Origin: Streptomyces sp. RPA4-2
Lineage (GTDB): Bacteria > Actinomycetota > Actinomycetes > Streptomycetales > Streptomycetaceae
Direction of reading: 5' to 3'
Length of the DNA stretch: 64,000 bases
Assembly (NCBI RefSeq): GCF_012273515.2
Contig: NZ_CP050975.2
Coordinates: forward strand, 5,642,001 to 5,706,000
The position numbers and the translations under genes were made by a program. Positions 36,589 to 46,445 of the stretch are shown here, piece by piece; position 1 is the first letter of the stretch; each line of letters opens with the position of its first letter. Below the pieces are notes generated by a model. The model was not told the DNA's origin, did not search any database, and worked only from the letters and a program-made list of their open reading frames with translations.

Positions 36589-37464
36589 ATGACGCCGCGA
36601 GATGCCTCAGACGCGAACGACAACCGATGGTCCGACCTCGACCGTCCGCCCCTCAACGCCACCGCCCTGCGCCGGGCGCTGGTGCGGGACGGCGCGGACG
36701 GCGGGCTCTGGAGCGATCTCCAGGTGGTGGCCGGCACCGGATCCACCAACAGCGACCTGGTCGGGCTGGCCGTCTCCGGGAAGGCGGACGAAGGAGCCGT
36801 CCTCGTCGCCGAGGAGCAGAACGCCGGACGCGGCCGCCTGGACCGGCGGTGGACGGCACCGGCCCGCTCGGGCCTGTTCTTCTCCGTCCTGCTCAAACCC
36901 ACCGGTATCCCCGTCGAGCGCTGGGGCTGGCTCCCGCTGCTGACCGGGGTCGCGGTGGCGACGGCCCTGTCCCGGGTCGCGGGTGTCGACACGGCACTCA
37001 AGTGGCCCAACGACCTGCTGGTGACGGTGGACGGCGCGGAACGCAAGGCGGGCGGCATCCTCGCCGAACGCGCCGGGACCGACGCGGTCGTGGTCGGCAT
37101 CGGCATCAACGTCACCCTGCGCGAGGACGAGCTCCCGGTGCCGGGCGCGGGGTCGCTCGCCCTCGCCGGAGCGACGACCACGGACCGTGACACCGTGCTG
37201 CGGGCCGTGCTGCGCTCGCTGGAGCAGTGGTACGAGAAGTGGCGCGCCGCCGGCGGCGACCCCGACGCCTCCGGTCTCCAGGAGACATATGCCGCCGGGT
37301 GCGCGACGCTCGGACGAGTGGTGCGGGCCGAACTGCCGGGCGGCAGGTCGATCACCGGGGAGGCGGTGGCCGTCGACGGGGACGGGCGTCTGGTCCTGGC
37401 CACGGAGGAGGGGGTGCAGCAGCCGGTGGGCGCGGGAGACATCGTCCACCTCCGGCCGGCCTGA
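36589..37464 (+). CDS. birA: Biotin-[acetyl-CoA-carboxylase] ligase
   Basis: 291 residues. Catalytic biotin-protein-ligase domain: [21 protein letters not shown] (the GRGR biotinyl-AMP loop), LKWPNDLL and KAGGILAE, then a C-terminal SH3-like BPL_C region ([20 protein letters not shown]). No N-terminal HTH, so a class I, non-regulatory ligase. Divergent from pccB with 130 bp between starts; it would biotinylate the EAMKM Lys of AccA2. A candidate -10 TAGGGT (36576-36581) puts transcription one base before the ATG. Confidence 0.94.
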   Translation: MTPRDASDANDNRWSDLDRPPLNATALRRALVRDGADGGLWSDLQVVAGTGSTNSDLVGLAVSGKADEGAVLVAEEQNAGRGRLDRRWTAPARSGLFFSVLLKPTGIPVERWGWLPLLTGVAVATALSRVAGVDTALKWPNDLLVTVDGAERKAGGILAERAGTDAVVVGIGINVTLREDELPVPGAGSLALAGATTTDRDTVLRAVLRSLEQWYEKWRAAGGDPDASGLQETYAAGCATLGRVVRAELPGGRSITGEAVAVDGDGRLVLATEEGVQQPVGAGDIVHLRPA

Positions 37465-37624
37465 GCGTTGGAGGCCGGCGGGCCGTACTCAGCGATGGGC
37501 ACCGGAGCCGATCGTGGTTCCGGGTCCCGGTCAGGCGTACGAGTCAGGAGTGAGCCAGCGCACACCTGCCGTAGAGTTGAGCGCGGTCGATACCTGACCG
37601 TGGCAGATCGGAAAGGCAGCAGGC

Positions 37625-38971
37625 GTGACCGTCGACGACACGGGCTCCGGCACGGGTGCGCACCCCGCTCCCGACGGTGAGCCGGGGCGTACCGCCGGGT
37701 CGGCCACCGACCCGGCGCCCGCGGCCGCCGACGCGGACCTGCGGGGTGACGAGGACGCCGGGGACCCACAGGAGCGATCGGACCCGAACGCGCGTTCGGA
37801 CCGCAATCTGTCGGACACCCCGAGCCCGCCGCCGGACCCGCAGGGGCGGCTGGACGGCCAGGGCCGGCTGGACGCGCAGAACCGGCTCGACGAGCAGGCC
37901 GCCGACTCCGGGGAGGATCCCCTCGCCCTGCGCCTGGAGGGGCTCATCCTGGGCGCCGAGCGCCGCTACACCCCGTTCCAGGCCGCCCGCAGCGCCGGTG
38001 TCTCCATGGAACTGGCCTCCCGCTTCTGGCGGGCCATGGGCTTCGCCGACATAGGCCAGGCCAAGGCGCTGACCGAGGCCGACGTCCTCGCCCTGCGCCG
38101 GCTGGCCGGTCTCGTCGAGGCGGGCCTGCTCAGCGAGGCGATGGCGGTGCAGGTCGCCCGCTCCACCGGCCAGACCACCGCGCGGCTGGCCGAGTGGCAG
38201 ATCGACTCCTTCCTGGAGGGGCTGACCGAGCCCCCCGAACCGGGGATGACGCGCACCGAGGTCACGTACCCCCTGATCGAGCTGCTCCTGCCCGAGCTGG
38301 AGGAGTTCATCGTCTACGTCTGGCGGCGCCAGCTCGCCGCCGCGACCGGCCGGGTGGTGCAGGCCGGTGACGACGAGGAGATGGTCGACCGCCGCCTCGC
38401 CGTCGGCTTCGCGGACCTCGTCGGGTTCACCCGGCTGACCCGCCGCATGGAGGAGGAGGAGCTCGGCGAGCTCGTCGAGGCCTTCGAGACCACCGCCGCC
38501 GACCTGGTGGCCGCGCACGGGGGCCGGCTCATCAAGACCCTCGGCGACGAGGTGCTGTACTCCGCGGACGACGCGGGTGTCGCCGCCGAGATCGCCCTGC
38601 GCCTCATCGAGACGATGGCCAACGACGAGACCATGCCGGAGCTGCGTGTCGGTATCGCCTTCGGCACCGTCACGACCCGGATGGGCGACGTCTTCGGCAC
38701 GACGGTGAACCTCGCCTCCCGGCTCACGTCGATAGCGCCGCGGGACGCCGTCCTGGTGGACGGTGCCTTCGCGGAGGAACTGATACGCACCCAGGACGCC
38801 CCCGCCTCCGAGGCCGAGGCCGCCGAGGCGGCGGCCACCGCGGAGAAGGAGGGCGAGGAGCCGCCCGCCTACCGCTTCGCCCTCCAGCCGATGTGGCAGC
38901 GCCCGGTCCGCGGCCTCGGCGTGATCGAACCGTGGCTGCTGGCCCGGCGGGAGCTGTCGGACACACCCTGA
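37625..38971 (+). CDS. cya: Adenylate cyclase, class III
   Basis: 448 residues. The first ~95 are an acidic, Pro/Asp-rich disordered tail; ~98-170 form a helical regulatory region ([20 protein letters not shown]) shared with actinobacterial cyclases. The catalytic domain at ~255-385 has metal Asp in [11 protein letters not shown] and GDEVLYS, Lys in LIKTLGDE and the [17 protein letters not shown] stretch. Makes cAMP, which in S. coelicolor influences germination and antibiotic production. No membrane segment, so soluble. GTG start at 37625. Confidence 0.93.
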   Translation: MTVDDTGSGTGAHPAPDGEPGRTAGSATDPAPAAADADLRGDEDAGDPQERSDPNARSDRNLSDTPSPPPDPQGRLDGQGRLDAQNRLDEQAADSGEDPLALRLEGLILGAERRYTPFQAARSAGVSMELASRFWRAMGFADIGQAKALTEADVLALRRLAGLVEAGLLSEAMAVQVARSTGQTTARLAEWQIDSFLEGLTEPPEPGMTRTEVTYPLIELLLPELEEFIVYVWRRQLAAATGRVVQAGDDEEMVDRRLAVGFADLVGFTRLTRRMEEEELGELVEAFETTAADLVAAHGGRLIKTLGDEVLYSADDAGVAAEIALRLIETMANDETMPELRVGIAFGTVTTRMGDVFGTTVNLASRLTSIAPRDAVLVDGAFAEELIRTQDAPASEAEAAEAAATAEKEGEEPPAYRFALQPMWQRPVRGLGVIEPWLLARRELSDTP

Positions 38972-39273
38972 GGGCTGTTCCGCGATCCCCGCCGGCAGGG
39001 CGTGCGGCGTCGGACGCGGGTGTCCGCCGGGCGGAGGACGCAGGGGCGCAGAGGCGTCCTCCTGCCCGGCCTCGTACCGGGCCTCGTTCCGGGCCTGTTC
39101 GGACGTGGTCCTGTCCGGGTGATCCGGGTGATCCCGCGGTGTGGCGAGGTGCGGCGAGGCGCGGCGGCTGTCGTCGTGCACTCGCCGGGGACCACGGGAC
39201 CGCCCTGGGCCGGGCGCCCGGCCGGGCCGTCCTCCCCCGCACACGCTGCTCCCAGCGCCCTGCTCGGCCCCGG
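38972..39273. other. Gene-free stretch after the adenylate cyclase gene
   Basis: 302 bp without a convincing gene. Holds short direct repeats (CGGGCCTCGTNCCGGGCCT near 39070-39100; GGGTGATCCGGGTGATCC near 39117-39134) and no strong terminator that I could see. Confidence 0.5.
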
Positions 39274-40198
39274 CTACCCGTGTCCCAGCGGGTTCGTCAG
39301 GCTGTTGACGCAGATTCCCACGATCGGCACGCAGAGCCCGGGGGAACCGGGCTTCGGTGCCGGGGAGTGGGTGGTGGGGCTCGGCGTGGGGTGCGGCGCG
39401 GGCGCGGCCGGCGGCTGCGACGGAACGGGCGCCGTGGGGATGCCGGTCGTGTCCGGTGCGTCGTCCACGGGAGCGCCCGCGCGGCCCGGCGGGTGCGCGC
39501 CGGGCGGTGCCGCGGCCGACGGGTCCGTCACCCCGGGCGCCCCGGCCGCTCCGGCGGGTCCCGGCGACGCCGTCGATGCCGCGGATGCCGTCGCGCCGGG
39601 ACTCGCTCCCGCTGTCGGGGTCGCGGCCGCCCCGCCCTTCGCGGCGGCCGCACCGGGGACGCGGGATGCGCGGAGGGCACGGCCCAGACGGTCGGTGAGG
39701 TGTCGAGCGACCCGTCGTCGGCGACCCCGGGCCTCGGCTCGGCCTCCGCGCCCCGCCGCTCCCGGTGACCCCGTCCGGAGCCATCCGCGCCAGGCTCAGC
39801 GCCCCGGCGGCCAGCGCGAGCCCGCCCACCGCGAGGAGCGCCCGGCGCGGCCGCGGCCTGCGGTGCCGTCCGCGGCCGGTGCGCTGCCGGAACGCGAGGG
39901 GGACGGTCTCGGCGGCCTCCTCCGCTTCCGGCGCGCGCTCGGCGGCCCCCGGCGAGGTGTCCGTGTCCCGGGTCCGTCCGGGCGGCGTCGGGACCCTGGC
40001 GGGCCCGGGGCGGGCGGTTCCCCGCCGCGCGGGCGGGCGGGCGGCGGCGCGGCGGGGAATCCCCGGCCGGGCCGGGCCGAGTGCCTGGGAGAGCGTCGCC
40101 ACGCGGGTGGTGGGCTCCGTGGACCCCGGCGGGACCGGGGGCACCCGTACCCAAGGCCCCCTCGCCACGTCCGTCGTCGTGCCGTTCGTCATGGTCAT
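39274..40198 (-). pseudogene. Gene for a single-span Pro/Ala-rich surface protein, split across three reading frames
   Basis: Frame A starts at ATG 40198 (MTMTNGTTTDVARGPWVRV), has a basic stretch and a membrane segment (ALLAVGGLALAAGALSLARM) and reads to about 39755. High third-position G+C then moves by -1 to frame B (EAEPRPGVADDGSLDTSPTV, WAVPSAHPASP) and by -1 again near 39675 to frame C, which is Ala/Pro/Thr-rich and ends GLCVPIVGICVNSLTNPLGH-G at 39274. The joined product would be a ~300-residue type II membrane protein with an extracytoplasmic tail carrying two Cys. Two indels may be real decay or sequence error. Confidence 0.6.
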
Positions 40199-40402
40199 CC
40201 CTCCCCGGTGTGCGGACGCTCCCCGATGTCCTTGGCGGTGCGCAGGTTATGCGTCTTTTGAGGGCCTGGGGCGGGAGTTGGGTGGGATGTCACCCGAACG
40301 TGGAAGCGCGGTCGAAGGGACGGGTTTCGCCGGACGGCGTCGGCTGCGATGATCGGGGGAGGCGGAAGTTAACCCGCGTTAACCGTTCACAGGGAGGGTG
40401 TC

Positions 40403-41245
40403 ATGGCGGAGCAAGGGGACGAGCCGAGGTCCGGGGACGAGGGGCGGTCCGAGGGCGAGCGCCGGTTCGGGGAGTTCGTCGTCGTGCGTCGGCACGAGCA
40501 TGTCGCGGAGCTCGCCCTCGACCGGCCGAAGGCCATGAACGCCGTGTCCACGGAGATGGCCCGATCCCTCGCCGGCGCCTGCGCGGCGCTCGCCGCCGAC
40601 CCCGGCGTACGGGTCGTGGTGCTGACCTCCACCCATGAGCGGGCCTTCTGCGTGGGCGCCGACCTGAAGGAGCGCAACTCCTTCACCGACGCCGACCTGA
40701 TGCGGCAGCGCCCGGTGGCGCGGGCCGCGTACACCGGCGTTCTGGAGCTGCCGATGCCGACCGTCGCCGCCGTGCACGGCTTCGCGCTCGGCGGCGGGTT
40801 CGAGCTGGCGCTCTCCTGCGATCTGATCGTGGCCGACCGTACGGCGGTGCTCGGGCTGCCCGAGGTGTCGGTCGGGGTGATCCCGGGAGGCGGCGGTACG
40901 CAGTTGCTGCCGCGCCGCGTCGGTGCGGCCCGCGCGGCCGAGCTGATCTTCTCGGCGCGCCGTCTGGAGGCGGCCGAGGCGCGGGAGTTGGGGCTTGTCG
41001 ACGACCTCGTGGACGTGGGGCAGGACCGTGCGGAGGCGCTGGCGCTCGCCGCCCGTGTCGCCGCCAACTCGCCCGTCGGCCTGCGGGCGGCCAAGCGGGC
41101 GCTGCGGCTCGGGCAGGGGCTCGACCTCCGTGCGGGGCTGGAGGTCGAGGACGCCGCCTGGCGGTCGGTCGCCTTCTCCGGGGACCGGGCGGAGGGAGTC
41201 GCGGCCTTCAACGAGAAGCGCAAGCCGCAGTGGCCCGGCCAGTAG
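40403..41245 (+). CDS. Enoyl-CoA hydratase/isomerase-family protein
   Basis: 280 residues. Crotonase fold: LDRPKAMNAVSTEM, oxyanion-hole stretches FCVGADLKER and VHGFALGGGFELALSCDL, and GVIPGGGGTQLLPRRVG containing the catalytic-loop region; Glu positions of true hydratases read LELPMP and PEVSVGV. A charged ~25-residue N-terminal extension precedes the fold. GGGAGGGTGTC before ATG 40403. Probable fatty or amino acid beta-oxidation step; substrate not determinable. Confidence 0.9.
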   Translation: MAEQGDEPRSGDEGRSEGERRFGEFVVVRRHEHVAELALDRPKAMNAVSTEMARSLAGACAALAADPGVRVVVLTSTHERAFCVGADLKERNSFTDADLMRQRPVARAAYTGVLELPMPTVAAVHGFALGGGFELALSCDLIVADRTAVLGLPEVSVGVIPGGGGTQLLPRRVGAARAAELIFSARRLEAAEARELGLVDDLVDVGQDRAEALALAARVAANSPVGLRAAKRALRLGQGLDLRAGLEVEDAAWRSVAFSGDRAEGVAAFNEKRKPQWPGQ

Positions 41246-41323
41246 CTTCCGGGTACGGCCACTCGGACCCCTGTCCGCGGTACCGATATCCCAAATGAAG
41301 GTAAATGTCCCTAGCCTGTAGTG

Positions 41324-42478
41324 ATGGGTGAGGACAGACGGCTGAGGGCCGTGGTGGAGCTGGCGCAGGGGATGGCGGCGGCGCACACCCCACGCGAATC
41401 CTGGCGGGCCGCGGCGCGCGGTGCCTGCCACGCGCTCAGCGGCAGCTTCGCCGCGCTCTCCGTGTGGGAGCGCGAACTCGGCCGGCTCCGCGTGCTGGTG
41501 AACGTGGGCGAACGCGCGCCGGACGAGGAGGAGTTCCCCGAGGGGGAGGCCTACCCGGTGCACCAGTTCCCGGAGATCGCCGAGTTCCTGCACGAGCGCT
41601 GGGCCGGCGGCGGCGGCCCGAACGCCTGGGTGGAGACGGCGGACGGCCCGGCGGGCGGCCGTGCCGGGTACTGCCACCAGCGGGTCGCCGCCCTGCGCAG
41701 GCGCGGGCGCGGCTGCTGCGTGGTCGCCCCGGTCGTGCTGCACGGGCGCGCCTGGGGCGAGCTGTACGTGGCCCGGCCCGCGTCGGAGCCCTTCTTCGAC
41801 CGGGCCGACGCGGACTTCGCGACCGTCCTCGCCTCCGTCGTCGCGGCCGGGATCGCCCAGACCGAGCGGTTGGAGGAGGCCCGGCGGCTGGCGTTCACGG
41901 ACGCCCTGACCGGGCTCGCCAACCGCCGTGCCGTCGACGTACGTCTGGACGAGGCGATCGCACGGCACCGGGCGGAGGACGTCGTGGTCAGTCTCGTCGT
42001 CTGCGATCTCAACGGACTCAAGCGCGTGAACGACACCCGGGGGCACGCCGTCGGCGACCGGCTGCTGGAGCGGTTCGGGTCGGTGCTGTCGCTGTGCGGG
42101 GCGATGCTCCCGGGCACCCTCGCCGCCCGCCTCGGCGGCGACGAGTTCTGTCTTCTCGCGGTCGGACCGCCGGCCGACGAGGTCGTGCGCATCGCCGGTG
42201 AACTCTGCCGCCGCGCCGCCGAGTTGGAGATGGGCGACGGGGTCGCGTGCGGGGTCGCGTCGACCGGGGACCCGATCGGGCCGGTGCGCTCGGCACGCCG
42301 CCTCTTCCGGCTGGCCGACGCCGCCCAGTACCGCGCGAAGGCCGTACGCGCCGCACAGCCCGTCGTCGCCGGGCGGGAGGGGCCCGACGACCCGGTGGTA
42401 CGCCTGGCCGACGCGCCGCCCCCGGCCGAGGGAGAGCGCCGCCGCTTCCGGGGGCGCCACGAGCAGCGCCGCCCGTGA
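41324..42478 (+). CDS. GAF-GGDEF protein, probable diguanylate cyclase
   Basis: 384 residues. N-terminal GAF-like sensor region ~1-185 (with His/Cys-rich YCHQRVAALRRRGRGCCVV), a short coiled linker, then GGDEF domain ~190-345: FTDALTGLANRRAVDVRL, VCDLNGLKRVND and intact RLGGDEFCLL. The product-inhibition RxxD site is absent (LPGT at that position). Soluble. Makes c-di-GMP, which controls development in Streptomyces through BldD. A candidate -10 TAGCCT (41312-41317) puts transcription at the A of ATG 41324, so a leaderless start is preferred over GTG 41321. Confidence 0.88.
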   Translation: MGEDRRLRAVVELAQGMAAAHTPRESWRAAARGACHALSGSFAALSVWERELGRLRVLVNVGERAPDEEEFPEGEAYPVHQFPEIAEFLHERWAGGGGPNAWVETADGPAGGRAGYCHQRVAALRRRGRGCCVVAPVVLHGRAWGELYVARPASEPFFDRADADFATVLASVVAAGIAQTERLEEARRLAFTDALTGLANRRAVDVRLDEAIARHRAEDVVVSLVVCDLNGLKRVNDTRGHAVGDRLLERFGSVLSLCGAMLPGTLAARLGGDEFCLLAVGPPADEVVRIAGELCRRAAELEMGDGVACGVASTGDPIGPVRSARRLFRLADAAQYRAKAVRAAQPVVAGREGPDDPVVRLADAPPPAEGERRRFRGRHEQRRP

Positions 42479-42517
42479 CGTCGGGACGTACGGCGAAGTA
42501 AGGGGCGAACCGGCCAT

Positions 42518-42541
42518 CCACTAGTGACACCACTAGTGACA
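42518..42541. promoter_or_regulatory. Tandem 12-bp direct repeat upstream of hutH
   Basis: CCACTAGTGACA occurs twice head to tail (42518-42529, 42530-42541); each unit contains the palindrome CACTAGTG. It lies 30 bp before the hutH ATG, over or just upstream of the expected -35. A likely operator for a histidine-utilisation regulator. Confidence 0.75.
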
Positions 42542-42571
42542 TCGCGGAATTCACTGCGTACGCTCCTGAAT

Positions 42572-44116
42572 ATGGATATGCATACTGTGGTGGTGGGGAC
42601 GTCCGGCGTGACCGCGTCCGACGTTCTCGCCGTGGCGCGCGGCGGCGCCCGCATCGAGCTCGCCGACGAGGCGGTGGCGGCCCTGGCCGCGGCCCGCGAG
42701 ATCGTGGACGCGCTGGCCGCCAAGCCGGAGCCCGTCTACGGGGTCTCCACCGGCTTCGGCGCGCTCGCGAGCCGGCACATCAGCCCGGAACTCCGCGCCC
42801 AGCTGCAGCGCAACATCGTCCGCTCGCACGCCGCCGGGATGGGCCCGCGCGTCGAGCGCGAGGTCGTGCGCGCGCTGATGTTCCTGCGGCTCAAGACCGT
42901 CTGCTCGGGACACACCGGCGTCCGGCCCGAGGTCGCGCGGACCATGGCCGACATCCTCAACGCGGGCATCACCCCGGTCGTGCACGAGTACGGCTCGCTG
43001 GGCTGCTCCGGCGACCTGGCGCCGCTCTCCCACTGCGCGCTGACGCTGATGGGCGAGGGTGACGCGGAGGGCCCGGACGGCACGGTCCGCCCCGCCGGCG
43101 AGCTCCTCGCCGAGCACGGCATCGCACCCGTCGAGCTGCGCGAGAAGGAGGGCCTCGCCCTTCTCAACGGCACCGACGGCATGCTCGGCATGCTGGTCAT
43201 GGCCCTCGCCGACCTGGACACGCTCTACAAGTCCGCCGACGTCACCGCGGCCCTCTCCCTCGAGGCCCTGCTCGGCACCGACAAGGTCCTCGCCCCCGAG
43301 CTGCACGCCATCCGCCCGCACCCCGGACAGAGCGCCTCGGCCGCCAACATGCTGGCCGTGCTCAAGGGTTCGGAGCTCACCGGCCACCACCAGGACGGCG
43401 CCCCGCGCGTCCAGGACGCCTACTCCGTGCGCTGCGCCCCGCAGGTCGCGGGCGCCGGCCGCGACACCCTCGCGCACGCCCGGCTCGTCGCGGAGCGCGA
43501 GCTCGCCGCCGCCGTCGACAACCCGGTCGTGCTGCCCGACGGGCGGGTCGAGTCGAACGGCAACTTCCACGGCGCCCCGGTCGCCTACGTCCTCGACTTC
43601 CTGGCCATCGCCGCCGCCGACCTGGGCTCCATCGCCGAGCGCCGCACCGACCGGCTGCTCGACAAGAACCGCTCGCACGGACTGCCGCCGTTCCTCGCGG
43701 ACGACGCGGGTGTCGACTCCGGTCTGATGATCGCCCAGTACACGCAGGCCGCACTGGTCAGCGAGATGAAGCGGCTCGCCGTACCGGCGTCCGTGGACTC
43801 CATCCCGTCCTCCGCCATGCAGGAGGACCACGTCTCCATGGGCTGGTCGGCCGCGCGCAAGCTGCGCACCGCGGTGGACAACCTGACCCGCATCGTCGCG
43901 ATCGAGCTGTACGCCGCCACCCGCGCGATCGAACTGCGCGAGGGTCTCGCCCCCGCCCCGGCGTCGCGGGCCGTGATCGACGCCGTCCGCGCCGCCGGTG
44001 TCCAGGGGCCGGGCCCCGACCGTTTCCTCTCCCCGGACCTGGAGGCGGCCGACGCCTTCGTGCGCGGCGGCCAGGTGGTGACCGCGGTGGAAGCGGTCAC
44101 CGGTCCGCTGCTGTAG
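42572..44116 (+). CDS. hutH: Histidine ammonia-lyase
   Basis: 514 residues. Deaminates L-histidine to urocanate, the first Hut step. The MIO cofactor triad reads CSG in [14 protein letters not shown], as in other Streptomyces HutH rather than the ASG of most bacteria. [55 protein letters not shown] and [13 protein letters not shown] are all conserved. [12 protein letters not shown] is the start; ATG 42578 is also possible. No other hut gene is in the window. Followed by a hairpin terminator. Confidence 0.97.
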   Translation: MDMHTVVVGTSGVTASDVLAVARGGARIELADEAVAALAAAREIVDALAAKPEPVYGVSTGFGALASRHISPELRAQLQRNIVRSHAAGMGPRVEREVVRALMFLRLKTVCSGHTGVRPEVARTMADILNAGITPVVHEYGSLGCSGDLAPLSHCALTLMGEGDAEGPDGTVRPAGELLAEHGIAPVELREKEGLALLNGTDGMLGMLVMALADLDTLYKSADVTAALSLEALLGTDKVLAPELHAIRPHPGQSASAANMLAVLKGSELTGHHQDGAPRVQDAYSVRCAPQVAGAGRDTLAHARLVAERELAAAVDNPVVLPDGRVESNGNFHGAPVAYVLDFLAIAAADLGSIAERRTDRLLDKNRSHGLPPFLADDAGVDSGLMIAQYTQAALVSEMKRLAVPASVDSIPSSAMQEDHVSMGWSAARKLRTAVDNLTRIVAIELYAATRAIELREGLAPAPASRAVIDAVRAAGVQGPGPDRFLSPDLEAADAFVRGGQVVTAVEAVTGPLL

Positions 44117-44137
44117 GCGCCACCGACGTACGCCGCT

Positions 44138-44167
44138 GAGGGCGCCGCCGACCAGGCCGGCGCCCTC
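44138..44167 (+). terminator. Hairpin terminator after hutH
   Basis: GAGGGCGCCG (44138-44147) pairs with CGGCGCCCTC (44158-44167), 21 bp after the hutH stop; no T-run. Confidence 0.75.
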
Positions 44168-44186
44168 ACGGTGCCGCAGAGTGTGC

Positions 44187-44265
44187 TACTGTCTCATTGA
44201 TACGTTTTTGGTACCCATTTACTTTGTGCGCCTGATCGGAATCCTCCGCAGGCGCGTTTTGTTTT
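44187..44265 (+). promoter_or_regulatory. Cold-shock gene promoter and long 5' leader with a terminator-like hairpin
   Basis: A candidate -10 TACTGT (44187-44192) would start an mRNA near 44199, giving a ~130-nt leader that is unusually A+T-rich for this genome. Within it GCGCCTG (44228-44234) pairs with CAGGCGC (44249-44255) and is followed by GTTTTGTTTT, an intrinsic-terminator layout inside the leader. Long structured leaders are typical of cold-shock genes. Confidence 0.6.
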
Positions 44266-44330
44266 ACCGGCATCTCCGGCATTTCCCGGTGCATCTCCGG
44301 ATTGGGGCCCTACCTGTTCAGGAGAGAAAC

Positions 44331-44534
44331 ATGGCTACCGGCACCGTGAAGTGGTTCAACTCGGAAAAGGGCTTCGGCTTCATCGAGCAGGACGGCGGCG
44401 GCCCCGACGTCTTCGCCCACTACTCCAACATCGCCAGCTCCGGCTTCCGTGAGCTGCTGGAGGGCCAGAAGGTCTCGTTCGACGTCGCGCAGGGCCAGAA
44501 GGGCCTGCAGGCGGAGAACATCATCCCCGCCTGA
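44331..44534 (+). CDS. Cold-shock protein (CspA family)
   Basis: 67 residues. RNA-binding motifs RNP1 KGFGFIEQ and RNP2-region VFAHYSNI of the five-stranded cold-shock domain; [16 protein letters not shown] start is standard for Streptomyces Csp. AGGAGAGAAAC precedes the ATG. Followed by a strong UUCG-loop hairpin and then a DEAD-box helicase gene, a pairing common in cold adaptation. Confidence 0.96.
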   Translation: MATGTVKWFNSEKGFGFIEQDGGGPDVFAHYSNIASSGFRELLEGQKVSFDVAQGQKGLQAENIIPA

Positions 44535-44556
44535 TTTCGGGGACGCGCTTTTCCAG

Positions 44557-44592
44557 AGCCGGGGCCCGCACCTTCGGGTGTGGGTCCCGGCT
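44557..44592 (+). terminator. UUCG-tetraloop hairpin between the csp and helicase genes
   Basis: 16-bp stem (44557-44572 with 44577-44592) including two G-U pairs in RNA, closed by the very stable CUUCGG loop. It probably ends most csp transcripts while allowing some read-through to the helicase. Confidence 0.85.
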
Positions 44593-44683
44593 CGTGCTGT
44601 GAGTGCTCATGAATGCCGTTCATATGGACGGCGGGCGCTGTGCGTGCAGTCCGTGGGGCCCAGGAAGGAAATCCAGATCCAGC

Positions 44684-46342
44684 ATGACTCGATCCGAACG
44701 TCCCGTCCGTAAGCGGCCGGCGAATGCGCGTGGCGGCGCCCAGACCGGCGGCTCCGCGAGGAACGCGGGCCGCGGTGGCGGCCGGGGCGCCGGCAAGGGC
44801 CCCGCCCGCAAGGCGGCGGCACCGCAGGAGTTCTCCCTGCCCGAGACCATCACCCCGGCGCTGCCCGCCGTCGAATCATTCGACGCGCTGGACATGCCGG
44901 CCGCCCTGACCAAGACCCTCGCGGCGCAGGGTGTCACCGAGCCGTTCCCGATCCAGGGCGCGACCCTGCCCAACTCGCTGGCCGGACGCGACGTCCTGGG
45001 CCGGGGCCGCACCGGCTCCGGCAAGACGCTCGCCTTCGGGCTCGCGCTGCTGGCCCGCACCGCCGGCCGTCGCGCCGAACCCAGGGCACCGCTCGCCCTG
45101 GTCCTGGTGCCCACGCGTGAGCTGGCCCAGCAGGTCGACGACGCGCTGACGCCGTACGCGACCGCCGTCAACCTGCGTGTCGTCACCGCGGTCGGCGGCA
45201 TGTCGATCGGCCGCCAGGCCGGTACGCTGCGCCGCGGCGCCGAAGTGCTGGTGGCCACCCCGGGACGGCTGAAGGACCTCATCGAGCGCGGCGACTGCAC
45301 GCTCGGCCAGGTCGCGATCACCGTCCTCGACGAGGCCGACCAGATGGCCGACATGGGCTTCATGCCGCAGGTCACCGCGCTGCTCCAGCAGGTCGAGCCG
45401 GACGGTCAGCGACTGCTCTTCTCGGCGACGCTGGACAAGAACATCGACCGGCTCGTCCGGATGTTCCTGACGGACCCCGTGGTGCACTCCGTCGACCCGT
45501 CGGCGGGCGCGGTGACGACCATGGAGCACCACGTGCTGCACGTCGCCGACGAGACCGACAAGAAGGCCGTGGCCCTGCGGATCGCCGCGCGCGACGGCCG
45601 CGTGATCCTCTTCGTGGACACCAAGCGCGGTGCCGACCGGTTCACCAAGCGGCTGCTGGCCAACGGCGTACGGGCCTCCGCGCTGCACGGCGGCCGCAGC
45701 CAGCCGCAGCGCAACCGGACCCTGGACCAGTTCAAGAACGGCCAGGTCACCGCGCTGGTCGCCACCAACGTGGCCGCCCGCGGCATCCACATCGACGACC
45801 TCGACCTGGTCGTCAACGTCGACCCGCCGACCGACCACAAGGACTACCTGCACCGGGGCGGCCGTACCGCGCGGGCCGGCGAGTCCGGCAGCGTCGTCAC
45901 CCTCGTCCTGCCCGAGCAGCGGCGGGAGATGACGCGTCTGATGGCGGACGCGGGCATCACCCCGCGTTCGGCCCAGGTCAAGTCGAGCGACGAGGAACTG
46001 GCCCGCCTCACCGGCGCCCGCGAGCCCTCCGGGGTTCCGGTCGTCATCGAGGTGCCCCAGCCGGTCGAGCAGCCGAAGCAGCGGCCCCGGTCGCGGCCCC
46101 GGACGGGCGGCGGCGCACGGCGCTCCACAGGTTCGGGAACGGGCACGGCCGCGGAGTCGCAGGGCCGGCAGGCGCAGGGGCGTCAGCCGCAGCGCGGCAC
46201 CGGCGGTGCCACCGGCGGCGGCGCCACCGGTGGACGTCGTACCGGCGGCGGCAACGGGACCGGCGGCGGCACCCGGGGGCGTGCTCCGCAGCGCCGTACG
46301 GAGCGTGGCGGCCAGGGCGGCGGCGGCCGGCGCGCCGCGTAG
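44684..46342 (+). CDS. DEAD-box RNA helicase with Gly/Arg-rich tail
   Basis: 552 residues. Q motif (ESFDALDMPAALTKTLAAQG, PFPIQGATLP), motif I GRTGSGKT, Ia PTRELAQQ, II DEAD (VLDEADQMADMG), III SAT, IV-VI (ILFVDTKRGADRF, VATNVAARGIHIDD, HRGGRTARAG). Basic N-terminal 60 residues and a C-terminal ~130-residue Arg/Gly/Gln tail with GG repeats aid RNA binding. ATG 44684 gives MTRSERPVRK; AGGAAGGAAATCC lies a little far upstream. Likely unwinds cold-stabilised RNA with the adjacent Csp. Confidence 0.95.
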   Translation: MTRSERPVRKRPANARGGAQTGGSARNAGRGGGRGAGKGPARKAAAPQEFSLPETITPALPAVESFDALDMPAALTKTLAAQGVTEPFPIQGATLPNSLAGRDVLGRGRTGSGKTLAFGLALLARTAGRRAEPRAPLALVLVPTRELAQQVDDALTPYATAVNLRVVTAVGGMSIGRQAGTLRRGAEVLVATPGRLKDLIERGDCTLGQVAITVLDEADQMADMGFMPQVTALLQQVEPDGQRLLFSATLDKNIDRLVRMFLTDPVVHSVDPSAGAVTTMEHHVLHVADETDKKAVALRIAARDGRVILFVDTKRGADRFTKRLLANGVRASALHGGRSQPQRNRTLDQFKNGQVTALVATNVAARGIHIDDLDLVVNVDPPTDHKDYLHRGGRTARAGESGSVVTLVLPEQRREMTRLMADAGITPRSAQVKSSDEELARLTGAREPSGVPVVIEVPQPVEQPKQRPRSRPRTGGGARRSTGSGTGTAAESQGRQAQGRQPQRGTGGATGGGATGGRRTGGGNGTGGGTRGRAPQRRTERGGQGGGGRRAA

Positions 46343-46401
46343 GCGCTCCGTCGGGAGCCGGCCCAGCCCGCTCCCGACCGCACGCCGCAGCCGCGGACTT
46401 C

Positions 46402-46437
46402 ACGGGTCCCGGGCTCCTTGGGGAGCCCGGGACCCGT
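46402..46437. terminator. Bidirectional terminator after the helicase gene
   Basis: Perfect 16-bp stem (46402-46417 with 46422-46437), loop TTGG, in the gap between convergent helicase and DUF2625 genes. Confidence 0.85.
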
Positions 46438-46445
46438 CGGGTCTC

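Noticed and set aside
37544..39273. Extension of the 40198 minus-strand gene through the adenylate cyclase region
   Set aside because: That frame is the antisense shadow of the cyclase gene; the real coding signal switches frame and ends at 39274.
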